Shown here piece by piece: positions 1-8,228 of a DNA stretch of 64,000 nt. A program made the position numbers and the translations under genes. Within the stretch, counting starts at the first letter, position 1; each line of letters begins with the position of its first letter. Under the pieces are notes generated by a model. That model saw only the letters and a program-made list of their open reading frames with translations. It was not told the DNA's origin and searched no databases. This DNA comes from Conexivisphaerales archaeon (GTDB lineage: Archaea > Thermoproteota > Nitrososphaeria > Conexivisphaerales > DTJL01): contig JAVYTR010000002.1 of assembly GCA_038728585.1 (NCBI GenBank), forward strand, positions 1-64,000, in the 5' to 3' direction.

Positions 1-329
1 GGAGCAGAAGATATCCCCCTAACCTATGTGGAGCCGAGAAACACGTCGAAAGAGTGTCCTCGGTGTGGAAGCATAGGTATTAGAGAGGGTTCAAGTGTCC
101 GAACGGACACGTTGACCATGCCGATGTAAACGCATCGTTCAACGTTGCGTTGCGTCCTCCTTCAGTGGAAGGCATTGGTCGATTGCATGCAGACAGAGAT
201 GCATGCAAGGGGAGCGCTGATACCCCCAAAGGGGCAACTCCGAGAACGACGGAGACCTCAGAACCCCCGAAGCTTCAGCTAGGGGAGTATGTCAGCCCAG
301 GCATGTTCTCCCATACTTCACGGTTATAA
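1..329 (+). pseudogene. tnpB: 3' end of a degenerate IS200/IS605-family TnpB
   Basis: Reading frame 1 encodes the first zinc knuckle of TnpB (TSKECPRCGSIGIREG, about bases 43-90). The frame then runs into a stop. The rest of the domain (FKCPNGHVDHADVNASFNVA, from base 90) continues in frame 3 to a TAA at 327-329. A one-base frameshift near 83-90 therefore splits the C-terminal zinc ribbon and RuvC-III region. The second knuckle reads CPNGH where CPxCGH is usual, so one ligand codon may also be lost. The gene enters from the left edge, so its full extent is unknown. It is probably an inactive remnant; a sequencing error cannot be excluded. Confidence 0.8.
183..317 (+). ncRNA. hairpin-rich 3' end of tnpB, candidate omega-RNA/right-end scaffold
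   Basis: Several perfect inverted repeats are packed into the last 150 bp of the tnpB remnant: TTGCATGC (183-190) with GCATGCAA (201-208), CCCC-AAA-GGGG (224-234), CTCCG (238-242) with CGGAG (250-254), and AGTATG (286-291) with CATACT (312-317). In IS200/IS605 elements the guide (omega) RNA and the right-end hairpin overlap the tnpB 3' end, so these stems fit that position. Transcription and function are inferred. Confidence 0.35.
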
Positions 330-377
330 CACAGAAGATTCGGGGATGAGCGTCAGTCAGCATATCTGGTGTATACC

Positions 378-2213
378 ATGTTGAGAAAGTTAGTATTCAT
401 CGGTATTGACGGAGGCATGCATGGCTTCGTAAAAAAGTTCGCTGAAGAAGGTTTGATGCCCAATCTTTCTTCGCTTATCGGTAACGGCGCCTTCTTCAAA
501 TCACTGCCTTCTTTGCCTGTAGATACACCGACAAACTGGACCACGCTGATGTCCTCTGCAAACAGTCTGACGCACGGAGTCGTAAGTTTCACAACGCATC
601 TTCCAGGAGAGTCAGCAGAGGAGGGGCAGTACATCAGGAGGACACAGCATTCTTCGTTCATAAAATCTGAAATGTTATGGTCGACTCTGGAGAGAGCGGG
701 GAGAAAAGTTGCTGTACTGAATTATCCTGTAGCATGGCCGAGCCAGCTGGAAAGAGGCACAGTGATAGGAGGCCTGACCCCAGGAGGCGATGTCTGGAGA
801 ATGGCAAAGCCCAAAATCTTTTCCACGGAAGAGCCTCTCAGTATCGCAAACAGTGTAAAGAAGACCAAGCCGAGCTTCATCCGGATTGAAGAAGGCCAGA
901 AGAAGCTCGAGATAGAAACAAGAGAAGGTTCGCAAACTGTAAGCTTGGAATGCGATGGCTCTTCACTTACCCTCATCGGTCCCGATTACAGGGTAAGACT
1001 CTCAGAAGGGGAATGGTCGGACTGGATCTACACAGCCATAGGAAATGGGAAGAAGGGCGTATTCAGGGTTAAGCTGGTCAGGAACAAGGGCTGCAAGAAT
1101 CTTACCATCTACTTTACCCAGCTTTTCAGCGCAGATGGATGGTGCAGCTCAAACGAGATTGAGGAGAAGGTAAAGGCCTTCTCAGGTCCCTACATTGAGG
1201 GTCTTGAGACACCATTTGTTTCAGACGACCCGAAGAGGCCCTATGGTCCTTCAAACCTATCACCTTCTTTTGTGCTGGAGCACGCCAAGATGCAGTCAGG
1301 CTGGTTCTCGAAGACTGGGGCTCTGCTGCTGAAGGAAGAGAGATACGACAGCCTGATAATGCACTACCATCTCATAGATAGTCTGAACCACACCTATCTC
1401 TCCTCGATGTGCAAGAGATTTCCTGCCTACGACGAAAGGGATGCGGAACTGGTTGAAAGGATCTACAGGGATTCCTATCATCTGATAGATGACATGATCG
1501 GAGAGCTCGTTCAAGCTGCAGGTAAAGAGACTTTGTACGTTGTTACTTCAGACCATTCAGCACTTCCCTGCTGGAAGTATGTTTCGGTCGAAGCAGCCTT
1601 GGCAAAGTCTGGGCTGGTCGTTTATGAAGAGAAAGGAGAAGGAAGGCTGGTTGCTGACATGAAGAGAAGCAGAGTCTTTGTCTACCATGACCCATTGCAC
1701 CTATGGGTGAACCTGAAGGGCAGGGAGAAGAATGGAGTAGTAGAGAAATGGGAATACGAGTCTGTCGTTGAAGAAGCTATAGATGTACTCAACTCGATAA
1801 GGGACCCTGATACGAACGAGCGGGTTATGAAGGCTATCCTGAAGAAGAGCAGCTTTGGTAAGGGAAGGTCTGAGGAGAGGTTCGGTGATGCTTTCTTCTT
1901 CTTTAAGCCCGGATACTCAAACTGGGACGGTACTGTCTCCTCTCTCAAGTTCGACGCTATCGATGAAAGCAGGCTGAACGAAGAGGTAAGACTGAGCTAT
2001 GATGTAGGAGGCCATCATACGACCTATCTACCGAATGAGACTTACGAAGGATTCGAAAACCATGCGTTTACAGTCATATCTGGAGAAGGTGTGAGGAACG
2101 AAACCCTTTATTCGATGCCTGAATTGAGAGACATTGCAGTTACTTTATGCCATCTGCTCGGGATAGATGCACCAAAAGATGCAGACGGCAGAGTGATATA
2201 CGAGATACTTTAG
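378..2213 (+). CDS. type I phosphodiesterase/nucleotide pyrophosphatase (alkaline phosphatase superfamily)
   Basis: The protein is 611 aa. It begins with the superfamily metal site FIGIDGG (Asp about 11). It continues with the nucleophile region VDTPTNWTT (Thr about 50-52), a central HLIDSLNH metal site, a VVTSDHS Asp-His pair and a late GGHHTT histidine segment. This is the order of the two-zinc core of NPP-like hydrolases. No signal peptide is seen, so it probably acts in the cytoplasm. The ATG at 378 is preferred over a GTG at 369 because GGTG at 368-371 is then correctly placed as a ribosome binding site. It sits tail-to-tail with an ABC importer, which suggests hydrolysis of an imported phosphodiester or phosphate ester. 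The substrate is not determinable from the sequence. Confidence 0.75.
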   Translation: MLRKLVFIGIDGGMHGFVKKFAEEGLMPNLSSLIGNGAFFKSLPSLPVDTPTNWTTLMSSANSLTHGVVSFTTHLPGESAEEGQYIRRTQHSSFIKSEMLWSTLERAGRKVAVLNYPVAWPSQLERGTVIGGLTPGGDVWRMAKPKIFSTEEPLSIANSVKKTKPSFIRIEEGQKKLEIETREGSQTVSLECDGSSLTLIGPDYRVRLSEGEWSDWIYTAIGNGKKGVFRVKLVRNKGCKNLTIYFTQLFSADGWCSSNEIEEKVKAFSGPYIEGLETPFVSDDPKRPYGPSNLSPSFVLEHAKMQSGWFSKTGALLLKEERYDSLIMHYHLIDSLNHTYLSSMCKRFPAYDERDAELVERIYRDSYHLIDDMIGELVQAAGKETLYVVTSDHSALPCWKYVSVEAALAKSGLVVYEEKGEGRLVADMKRSRVFVYHDPLHLWVNLKGREKNGVVEKWEYESVVEEAIDVLNSIRDPDTNERVMKAILKKSSFGKGRSEERFGDAFFFFKPGYSNWDGTVSSLKFDAIDESRLNEEVRLSYDVGGHHTTYLPNETYEGFENHAFTVISGEGVRNETLYSMPELRDIAVTLCHLLGIDAPKDADGRVIYEIL

Positions 2214-2215
2214 CC

Positions 2216-3088
2216 TCAGCCCTTAACCGCTCCCAGTGTTAGACCCCTTGCAAGGTATTTCTGGGCATACAAACCGAGAATTATGCTTGGAAGCGCTGTG
2301 AAGAGGCCTGCAGCTGCAAGCCCTCCCCAGGCAAAGCTCTTCTCTATCACTACAAAGCTGGAGATGAAGACTGGCACAGTCTGTGCTCCAACTGGAGGAA
2401 AGCTGAAGTTGTAAGGCGAAAAGGTCAGTATTAGAGCATAGAGAAATTCGTTCCAGCAGGTGATGAAACCGAGTATGGATGTTGCTGTCAGGCCTGGGGT
2501 GACCATCTTCATAGCAACGTCGTAGAAGGCTCTCATCCTCGAAACCCCATCGACAAGCGCTGCCTCCTCTACCTCAACAGGCAGGTCATAGAAGTAGCCC
2601 ATCATCATCCATGTTGCGAAAGGAACTGTGAAGCTAAGGTATGATAATGCCAGACCCCACCACGTGTCTATGAGGTGAAGCCTGATGATTATCTGGAAGA
2701 AAGGTATTATGAAAGAAGCTGCAGGCACCATAATCATGAAGAGGATCATTCTGCTGAACGTCTTTCCTCCCTTTGCGAACCTTACGATTGAATATGCTGC
2801 AGGGGCGCCTATCAGGAAGGTTCCAGCAAGAGTTGTTATTATCCCTACGGCGAAAGAGCTGACCATGTAGGGAATGCTGTTAAGCGCAGTGAGGCTGACA
2901 GCGCCGAATTCGCTCGGAGGGGCATAGTAATTCTCGAACGTTGGCCTTGTAGGGAAGAAGACTGGAGGGTACGAAAAGATATCGACGGACTGCTTTATCG
3001 ATGTGATGAAGGTCCAGTAGATAGGGAATAGAAAATACACAAAGAACGCAGCAGCTATCAAAACGATTACTATCCTGCTGACTTTCAT
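2216..3088 (-). CDS. ABC sugar/polyol importer permease, MalG/UgpE type
   Basis: The protein is 290 aa with six predicted membrane helices. The cytoplasmic EAA loop (VEEAALVDGVSRM) lies in the second half, as in carbohydrate-uptake family 1 permeases of the MalG/UgpE kind. Its ATG overlaps the stop of the upstream permease (ATGA), so the two are translationally coupled. It is the last gene of a binding protein-permease-permease operon. No ATPase gene of the MalK/UgpC kind is in the operon, so the complex probably borrows an ATPase encoded elsewhere. Confidence 0.88.
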   Translation of the reverse strand: MKVSRIVIVLIAAAFFVYFLFPIYWTFITSIKQSVDIFSYPPVFFPTRPTFENYYAPPSEFGAVSLTALNSIPYMVSSFAVGIITTLAGTFLIGAPAAYSIVRFAKGGKTFSRMILFMIMVPAASFIIPFFQIIIRLHLIDTWWGLALSYLSFTVPFATWMMMGYFYDLPVEVEEAALVDGVSRMRAFYDVAMKMVTPGLTATSILGFITCWNEFLYALILTFSPYNFSFPPVGAQTVPVFISSFVVIEKSFAWGGLAAAGLFTALPSIILGLYAQKYLARGLTLGAVKG

Positions 3089-3978
3089 TTGTTCTTCTTC
3101 AACCCCAGATATTCCTCAATCCTGGTGAACTTTATCGTGACAGCTACTATCGCAAGCACTATCGCAAGAAAAAGTATGGATAGAGCGGCTGCAACATGAG
3201 GATTGTTGTAGACAAACCCCCATATGTAGATGTAGTAGCTCAGTACAGTCGTTGCAAGACCTGGGCCTCCACCCTCGAGCACATATATCAGATCAAACCC
3301 CTTAAGCACACCTATTGTGTCAAGCAGAAGCGCAACAACCAAAGCAGGTCTTATCATCGGCAGGGTTACATGCCTGAACATCTGCCATCTGGATGGCCCT
3401 TCGAGCATGGCAGCTTCATAGAGATGAGGAGGTACTGACTGAAGGGCTGCGAAGATTATCAGGAATACAAAAGGGGAATACCTCCAGACATCAGCAAGCA
3501 CAACGCTCAGCAGAGCAAGGTTAGTACTTCCAAGCCAGTTCAGGGCAGGAAGTCCTAGCGACCTGAGGAAGAAATCTATAGGGCCGTAGTTGGTGTCGTA
3601 GAGCAGAAGAAACATGAGACCAGCTATTACAGGCGGGACCATGAGCGGAAGGATCGCTATGATTTGGAGAGCTCCCCTTACTCTGCTTGTCAGGCTCTGT
3701 GCAACGATTGCCAATGAAATTCCCGCCAGCATTTCAAGCCCTACAGCCCCGATTACATAGAGCAAGGTGACCCAGAGGACTGTTGGAAGATAGGGGTCCT
3801 TCAGCAGGTAAGAAAAGTTCTGGCCTGTGAGGCTGCCTGACTGAGATGTGAGAGAATTGTAGAAGAGGTTGTAAAGGGGATAGGCAAAAAAGAGCAGAAA
3901 GTATGCTATAGCAGGAAGGAGAAGAAAAAACCAGGTTTTGTCTCTTCCTAGGGTTCTGGAGAAGCCCAAGAGCTTCAC
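3085..3978 (-). CDS. ABC sugar/polyol importer permease, MalF/UgpA type
   Basis: The protein is 297 aa with six predicted helices and an EAA loop, YEAAMLEGPSRWQMFRHV, typical of the MalF/UgpA partner. It lies 10 bp downstream of the solute-binding protein gene and overlaps the second permease by 4 bp. It should form the heterodimeric channel with its neighbour. The transported substrate is unknown. The linked glycerol-3-phosphate-dehydrogenase-like and FGGY kinase genes favour a polyol, sugar or glycerophospho-compound. Confidence 0.88.
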   Translation of the reverse strand: MKLLGFSRTLGRDKTWFFLLLPAIAYFLLFFAYPLYNLFYNSLTSQSGSLTGQNFSYLLKDPYLPTVLWVTLLYVIGAVGLEMLAGISLAIVAQSLTSRVRGALQIIAILPLMVPPVIAGLMFLLLYDTNYGPIDFFLRSLGLPALNWLGSTNLALLSVVLADVWRYSPFVFLIIFAALQSVPPHLYEAAMLEGPSRWQMFRHVTLPMIRPALVVALLLDTIGVLKGFDLIYVLEGGGPGLATTVLSYYIYIWGFVYNNPHVAAALSILFLAIVLAIVAVTIKFTRIEEYLGLKKNK

Positions 3979-3988
3979 TTTTGCCTGT

Positions 3989-5383
3989 TCATGTCTGTGG
4001 AGAAATGCTCGCTATCTGCTGTGCCATTGCGTTTGCTGCCTGCTGAGGGGTCATGGCTCCGTTGTATATTGAGGGAATGGTTGTTCTGAAGATTGTGCTT
4101 ATCTGAGGCCAAGTTGGTATGTTTGCTGAGCCCTCAACGCTGTAAGTCATTGTGCTTGCAACGTTGTTGATCTGAGCGCTTATTGCTGGGTTTGAACTTA
4201 CAACATGGTTGAATACGCTGTACCTGAATGGCATCAGGCTGTCAAGTTTGTTGAAGTAGACCGATTCGTTCGGGCTTGTGGCAAATGCGAGGAATGTAAG
4301 AGCCAGCTGCTTGTTCTGTGTGTTCTTGGCTATTGCCAAGCCTGTCCCTCCGAGCACACTGTAGCCTCCTGGCATCCTTGGTGCAACCATCCAGTCGCCA
4401 ACTATTGTGCTCTTGTTGGGGTTGTTCAGATAGAAGACAGCAGGGTTCCACCAAATCATCATAGGCGCATCCCCTGCAGCGAAGTAGCCTGGGGTGGTTG
4501 AATAGCTGGCACTGAGAGGTGCCTCACTGTACTTAATCAGCTGGACGTAGGTTGTAAGAGCCTGCACACCAATAGAGCTGTTCAGAAGAAGCCTGCCGTT
4601 GCTGTCGAACAATACACCGTAAGGTGCAGTAACAGCACCGTACTGGGATGAAGCGCTCACTCTGAGTCCTGACATTATCGCAAGGTACGTCTGGGATGCA
4701 TCGTCGTCATCAGAACCGCTCATCAGTATTATACCATACTTGTAGAGGCCGTTTGTCTTCGCAAACTTCGCTATATCTGCAACCTGCGAAAGTGTTGTTG
4801 GTACCTGCAGCTGGTAGCCAAACTGCTGCTGGAAGAGCTGCTGGATTGTGGCGTTGTTGAAGAAACTTGGCCTGTAGTAAAAGAGCATAGCTCCTCCTGC
4901 CTGAGGCAGGCCCAGAACTGCCCCCTTGTAGCCGTATAGACTTATCAAAGATGGCAGTACATCTGACATGTTGTACGATGCCGGGAAGTATGCTGTGTTG
5001 TTCAGGTATGGCCTGAGGTCCAGAAGATATGGGTTAAGGGAGCCCATGAACCCTACACTTCCAACAGCTACTATGTCATATGTGGTTAGATTGTTTTGAA
5101 AGACAGAGAGATACTTTGTTATAGCCTGGCCGTATGGTACACCTAGTATGTTAACCGTTACATTCGGATATTTTGCCATGAAATCCTTGGCTATCTGGTT
5201 TAGCGCTGCATCGTCATACCCTGAGAATGCAGCAACGTTAAGTGTACCTGACAGAGCTGTCTGCTGTGGCGCCTTTCCCTGCTGCGTGTAATACAGGTAA
5301 TAGGCTGACCCTGCAACGACCAGCACAAGAACAACGAGACCAACAGCGGCAATCCTCGATATACCTCTTAAACTTCGTTTCAT
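3989..5383 (-). CDS. ABC importer extracellular solute-binding protein, family 1
   Basis: The protein is 464 aa. An N-terminal basic segment and a hydrophobic helix (about residues 8-30, GLVVLVLVVAGSAYYLYY) act as signal or membrane anchor. There is no lipobox cysteine. The body has the family 1 pattern (DDAALNQIAKDFMAKYPNV near the N terminus, then IWWNPAVFYL and YSVLGGTGLAI). Many Asn-X-Ser/Thr sites fit an exported archaeal glycoprotein. The ATG at 5383 has GGCGAT six bases upstream; a TTG at 5410 is a less likely alternative. It is the first gene of the operon with the two permeases. Confidence 0.88.
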   Translation of the reverse strand: MKRSLRGISRIAAVGLVVLVLVVAGSAYYLYYTQQGKAPQQTALSGTLNVAAFSGYDDAALNQIAKDFMAKYPNVTVNILGVPYGQAITKYLSVFQNNLTTYDIVAVGSVGFMGSLNPYLLDLRPYLNNTAYFPASYNMSDVLPSLISLYGYKGAVLGLPQAGGAMLFYYRPSFFNNATIQQLFQQQFGYQLQVPTTLSQVADIAKFAKTNGLYKYGIILMSGSDDDDASQTYLAIMSGLRVSASSQYGAVTAPYGVLFDSNGRLLLNSSIGVQALTTYVQLIKYSEAPLSASYSTTPGYFAAGDAPMMIWWNPAVFYLNNPNKSTIVGDWMVAPRMPGGYSVLGGTGLAIAKNTQNKQLALTFLAFATSPNESVYFNKLDSLMPFRYSVFNHVVSSNPAISAQINNVASTMTYSVEGSANIPTWPQISTIFRTTIPSIYNGAMTPQQAANAMAQQIASISPQT

Positions 5384-5718
5384 ACATATCGCCGCTAACT
5401 GGAAGAGCAAAAAGTGTGGTATTTAAGCATTGAAAATCGAAAACCTGCAATTAAGAGCAGAAGATGGTATGTTATATGGATTGGTCTGAAACGCTTTGAT
5501 TTGTTGCATGCTAGCCTTTCAGAAGAAATGCAGAAACTTGAGTGCCTTTTTCTCTTTGTTATTTACATTAACTGCTTGAAAGATAGGTTAGAAAAGACCA
5601 GTTGAGTTATGTAGATTTACAGTCTTGCTCAAAGAAAGAGAGAAAGAAAACAAAATCGCATGAACCTCATGTGATGAAGATTGGTATGGCTTATTTGCTT
5701 GTATTTGGATGGTTTATC
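5384..5718. promoter_or_regulatory. divergent intergenic region between importer and polyol genes
   Basis: This 335-bp stretch separates the leftward importer operon from the rightward catabolic operon. For the leftward genes a TATA-like element (TTAAATA on the minus strand, 5420-5426) lies about 40 bp before the binding-protein start. For the rightward gene a GGATGG at 5707-5712 is placed as a ribosome binding site. Short ORFs across the region have no convincing start signal or composition, so I see no gene here. Confidence 0.45.
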
Positions 5719-6819
5719 ATGATGAGTAACACTGCTGACTATGACGTCATAATCGTTGGTGCTGGCATAACGGGATTGATGATAGCTTATCATTTGCTTT
5801 CCAAAGGTTTGAGGATTGCTGTAGTGGAAAAGGAAGACTTTGCTGGAAGAGGTGTAACAAGCAGGCAGTCTGAAGTTATTCATGTTATTCAGCTTCCTTT
5901 CAGCTCCCTGAAGAGCAAGCTGGCAAGGAAAGGGAACAAGATGTATGACAACATCTGCAAGGAGCTTTCAGTAGAGCTGAGAAGAACAAAAGCAATACTT
6001 GTAGTAGAAAGCAACTTAAAACTGCTCTTGCTCTTTGTTGGCTATCTTTACCTGAGAGCTGAGCTGGGGAAAGACTTCAGGGTTGAAATCAGGCGAAGTA
6101 AGGGATTGAAGGAGGTAGAACCTCTCATCTCAGATAGAGTCAAAGCAGGGATAGTAGTTGATGGGTATGGAATTCTGGACTCAGCTTCTCTGGTAAGAAA
6201 TATGGTGGAGCATCTGAAAGAGAAGGGAGTGACTTTTTATTTCAATTGCCTAGCAACCGGTGGAGGACTGGATGCAGATCAAGAAAGAACGCTTCATGTT
6301 GATACCACTCTGGGCAGATTCAGAAGCAGAGCTGTTGTGATAGCTGCCGGGCTCTATTCTGATGAAGTTGCTGCCAGGTTTGGAATAGATGTGGAGAAAG
6401 TAACTCCTGGAAAGGGAGTCATTGCAGAATTTGCCGGGCTCGATGTAAGAAATATTATTGCTCCTTTCAGCCTTATTCAGAGAGGAAGGACAAAAGGAGG
6501 AGGTATAATCCCTACAGTAAGAGGTACATGCACTTTCGGCCCCACTCTGAGAATTGCAAAGAGTAAGGAAGACTATGAAGTTGATAGTGAAGACATAGAC
6601 CAGCTGATCAAGAAATTTTCCTGGCTTCTGAGCAGAGAGGGAAAGCTGATTAAAGCTTTTGCAGGGATAAGGCCTCTTTCTCCGTCTGAAGATTTCATCA
6701 TACATTTTCCAGCAAAGTATGAAGGAAGAGTTGCTGTGCAGAACGGTATAGAATCTCCAGGCCTTACAGCAGCTCCAGCTATTGCAGAGATGGTTTGCAG
6801 CAGGCTCAAACATGGGTAG
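5719..6819 (+). CDS. FAD-dependent oxidoreductase, glycerol-3-phosphate dehydrogenase/DAO family
   Basis: The protein is about 366 aa. The N terminus is a Rossmann FAD-binding motif, DYDVIIVGAGITGLMIAYHL, followed by VVEKE at the end of strand 2 and TSRQSEVIH, where FAD-contacting residues lie in the DAO fold. A second dinucleotide strand (AVVIAAGLYSDEV) and a C-terminal GIRPLSPSEDFIIH complete the family pattern of GlpA-, LhgO- and sarcosine-oxidase-like enzymes. Longer in-frame starts exist from 5602. The ATG pair at 5719/5722 is preferred because the motif then begins a few residues in and GGATGG lies just upstream. Its neighbour is an FGGY kinase, so the job is probably oxidation of a polyol phosphate or hydroxy acid. 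Confidence 0.8.
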   Translation: MMSNTADYDVIIVGAGITGLMIAYHLLSKGLRIAVVEKEDFAGRGVTSRQSEVIHVIQLPFSSLKSKLARKGNKMYDNICKELSVELRRTKAILVVESNLKLLLLFVGYLYLRAELGKDFRVEIRRSKGLKEVEPLISDRVKAGIVVDGYGILDSASLVRNMVEHLKEKGVTFYFNCLATGGGLDADQERTLHVDTTLGRFRSRAVVIAAGLYSDEVAARFGIDVEKVTPGKGVIAEFAGLDVRNIIAPFSLIQRGRTKGGGIIPTVRGTCTFGPTLRIAKSKEDYEVDSEDIDQLIKKFSWLLSREGKLIKAFAGIRPLSPSEDFIIHFPAKYEGRVAVQNGIESPGLTAAPAIAEMVCSRLKHG

Positions 6820-6875
6820 ATAGAATAAAAACACCCATGAGAATACTTCTGCAGGAGCAAAGAAGGTTGTTATGC

Positions 6876-8228
6876 ATGTATGCATGCATAGATGTTGGCA
6901 CAAGCAGCTGCAAGCTTGCGATTTATGACGAAAGCATGAAGAGGACATATGAGGAGAATGTGCAACTATCTCTGGCAGAGGATGGTATGCAAGATGCTTC
7001 TTCCATCCTTCAGTGCGTCAAAGGGTTTCTAGCTAGGGCCAGAGATAAAGGGGCGAAGAGCGCAGGGATAGCCTGTTACAGGTCTTCTCTTGTCTCTTGG
7101 GATAGAGATGGCAGGCCGCTTTCAAAAGTGATTACTTGGTTAAGTCATTCGACAGAAGATAGATACAAACAGCTTTCGCTACAGGCGAAGATGCTGAGCA
7201 GGTTCAGCCCTTTTAACCTCGTTATCTCTCCCAACTCTCCTGCACTGAGGTATCTGGTTGCTAGAGATTCTGCAAGATCCTCAGGCAAGGAATTTATGGT
7301 CTGGACTCTTGATTCATTTCTGGCCTACAATTTGGTAAGGAAATTTGTCAGCGACGCTACAAATGCAGCGCTGACAGGGTTGATAGACCCTGCAACGTTC
7401 AAACCGATTAAGCCTGTAATTTCGCTGTTGGGGATAGATGAAGATTTTCCTAGCATTATTGACAACACTGAACCACTTGGAAGCTATGAAGGGGTTGAGA
7501 TAAACTCCATCATCGCTGACCAGCAGGCAGCATGCATAGCTGAGGCGGCTACTGTGCCAGGAGTTTGCAAAGTAACAAACGGAACAGGCACCTTTGTTGA
7601 CATTCCTATTGAAAAGTACAGAAGGGTAGACGGACTGATACCTATAGTTATACTGAGACATAAGAATAAAGCAATATATGGCGCTGAAGGTTACCTTCCC
7701 ACATCTGGCTCTGCGATTCAGCTTCTCTTCAGACTCGGAATCTTGCACAACTGTTCTGAACTAGAGACAATCTCAAGCAGCAAATTATTCTTCATCCCAT
7801 CTCTAGCAGGTCTGCAGCTGCCAAGCATACCTAGGGCAAAGGGTCTTATTGCAGGTCTAGACCTTAACACAGAAAGGACTGCGATAGTTCAGGCGCTTCT
7901 GAAATCAATCGCCTTTCATGTCAGGATGGTGATAGAAGATTCAGGAGAAAGGGTAGGGGTGATAAGAGCTGACGGAAAGCTGTCTTTGAGCAACAGGCTG
8001 CTCAGCCTGATCTCTTCAGCGACTAACCTAGCTGTGGAGAGGCAGAGAGATGTTGAAGCGACTCAGAAAGGCTTGGCCCTGCTTCAGATGTTGTCAAACA
8101 ATAAGATAGGCATTGGTGATATAGAATCACAGAGGAAAGAAGTAGACGTAATTAAGGGCGAAGTGGAACCTGGTATTGAGGAAGAGTATCTGCAATGGAA
8201 GGAGAAGCTCAGATTGTTGAGGAGCTGA
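6876..8228 (+). CDS. FGGY-family carbohydrate kinase
   Basis: The protein is about 450 aa, shorter than the usual 490-510 aa of glycerol kinase or xylulokinase. The phosphate-1 motif CIDVGTSSCKLAIYD starts at residue 3. The middle has a SIIADQQAACIAEA segment with the conserved Asp-Gln, then GTGTFVDIP. The C-terminal RADGKLSLSNRL replaces the usual GGGAxSxxW adenosine motif, so it is a divergent member. The ATG at 6876 puts the phosphate motif at the very N terminus; AAGAAGG lies upstream. The gene overlaps the next one by 34 bp. The substrate is probably a small polyol or ketose. Confidence 0.82.
   Translation: MYACIDVGTSSCKLAIYDESMKRTYEENVQLSLAEDGMQDASSILQCVKGFLARARDKGAKSAGIACYRSSLVSWDRDGRPLSKVITWLSHSTEDRYKQLSLQAKMLSRFSPFNLVISPNSPALRYLVARDSARSSGKEFMVWTLDSFLAYNLVRKFVSDATNAALTGLIDPATFKPIKPVISLLGIDEDFPSIIDNTEPLGSYEGVEINSIIADQQAACIAEAATVPGVCKVTNGTGTFVDIPIEKYRRVDGLIPIVILRHKNKAIYGAEGYLPTSGSAIQLLFRLGILHNCSELETISSSKLFFIPSLAGLQLPSIPRAKGLIAGLDLNTERTAIVQALLKSIAFHVRMVIEDSGERVGVIRADGKLSLSNRLLSLISSATNLAVERQRDVEATQKGLALLQMLSNNKIGIGDIESQRKEVDVIKGEVEPGIEEEYLQWKEKLRLLRS

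Noticed and set aside
5414-5605. A 63-codon plus-strand ORF in the importer/polyol intergenic region
   Set aside because: No ribosome binding site, protein-like composition is poor and it lies over the promoter region.
6250-6948. A 232-codon minus-strand ORF
   Set aside because: It lies antisense to the FAD oxidoreductase and the FGGY kinase start, and its Cys/Ser/Phe-rich composition is typical of an antisense shadow.
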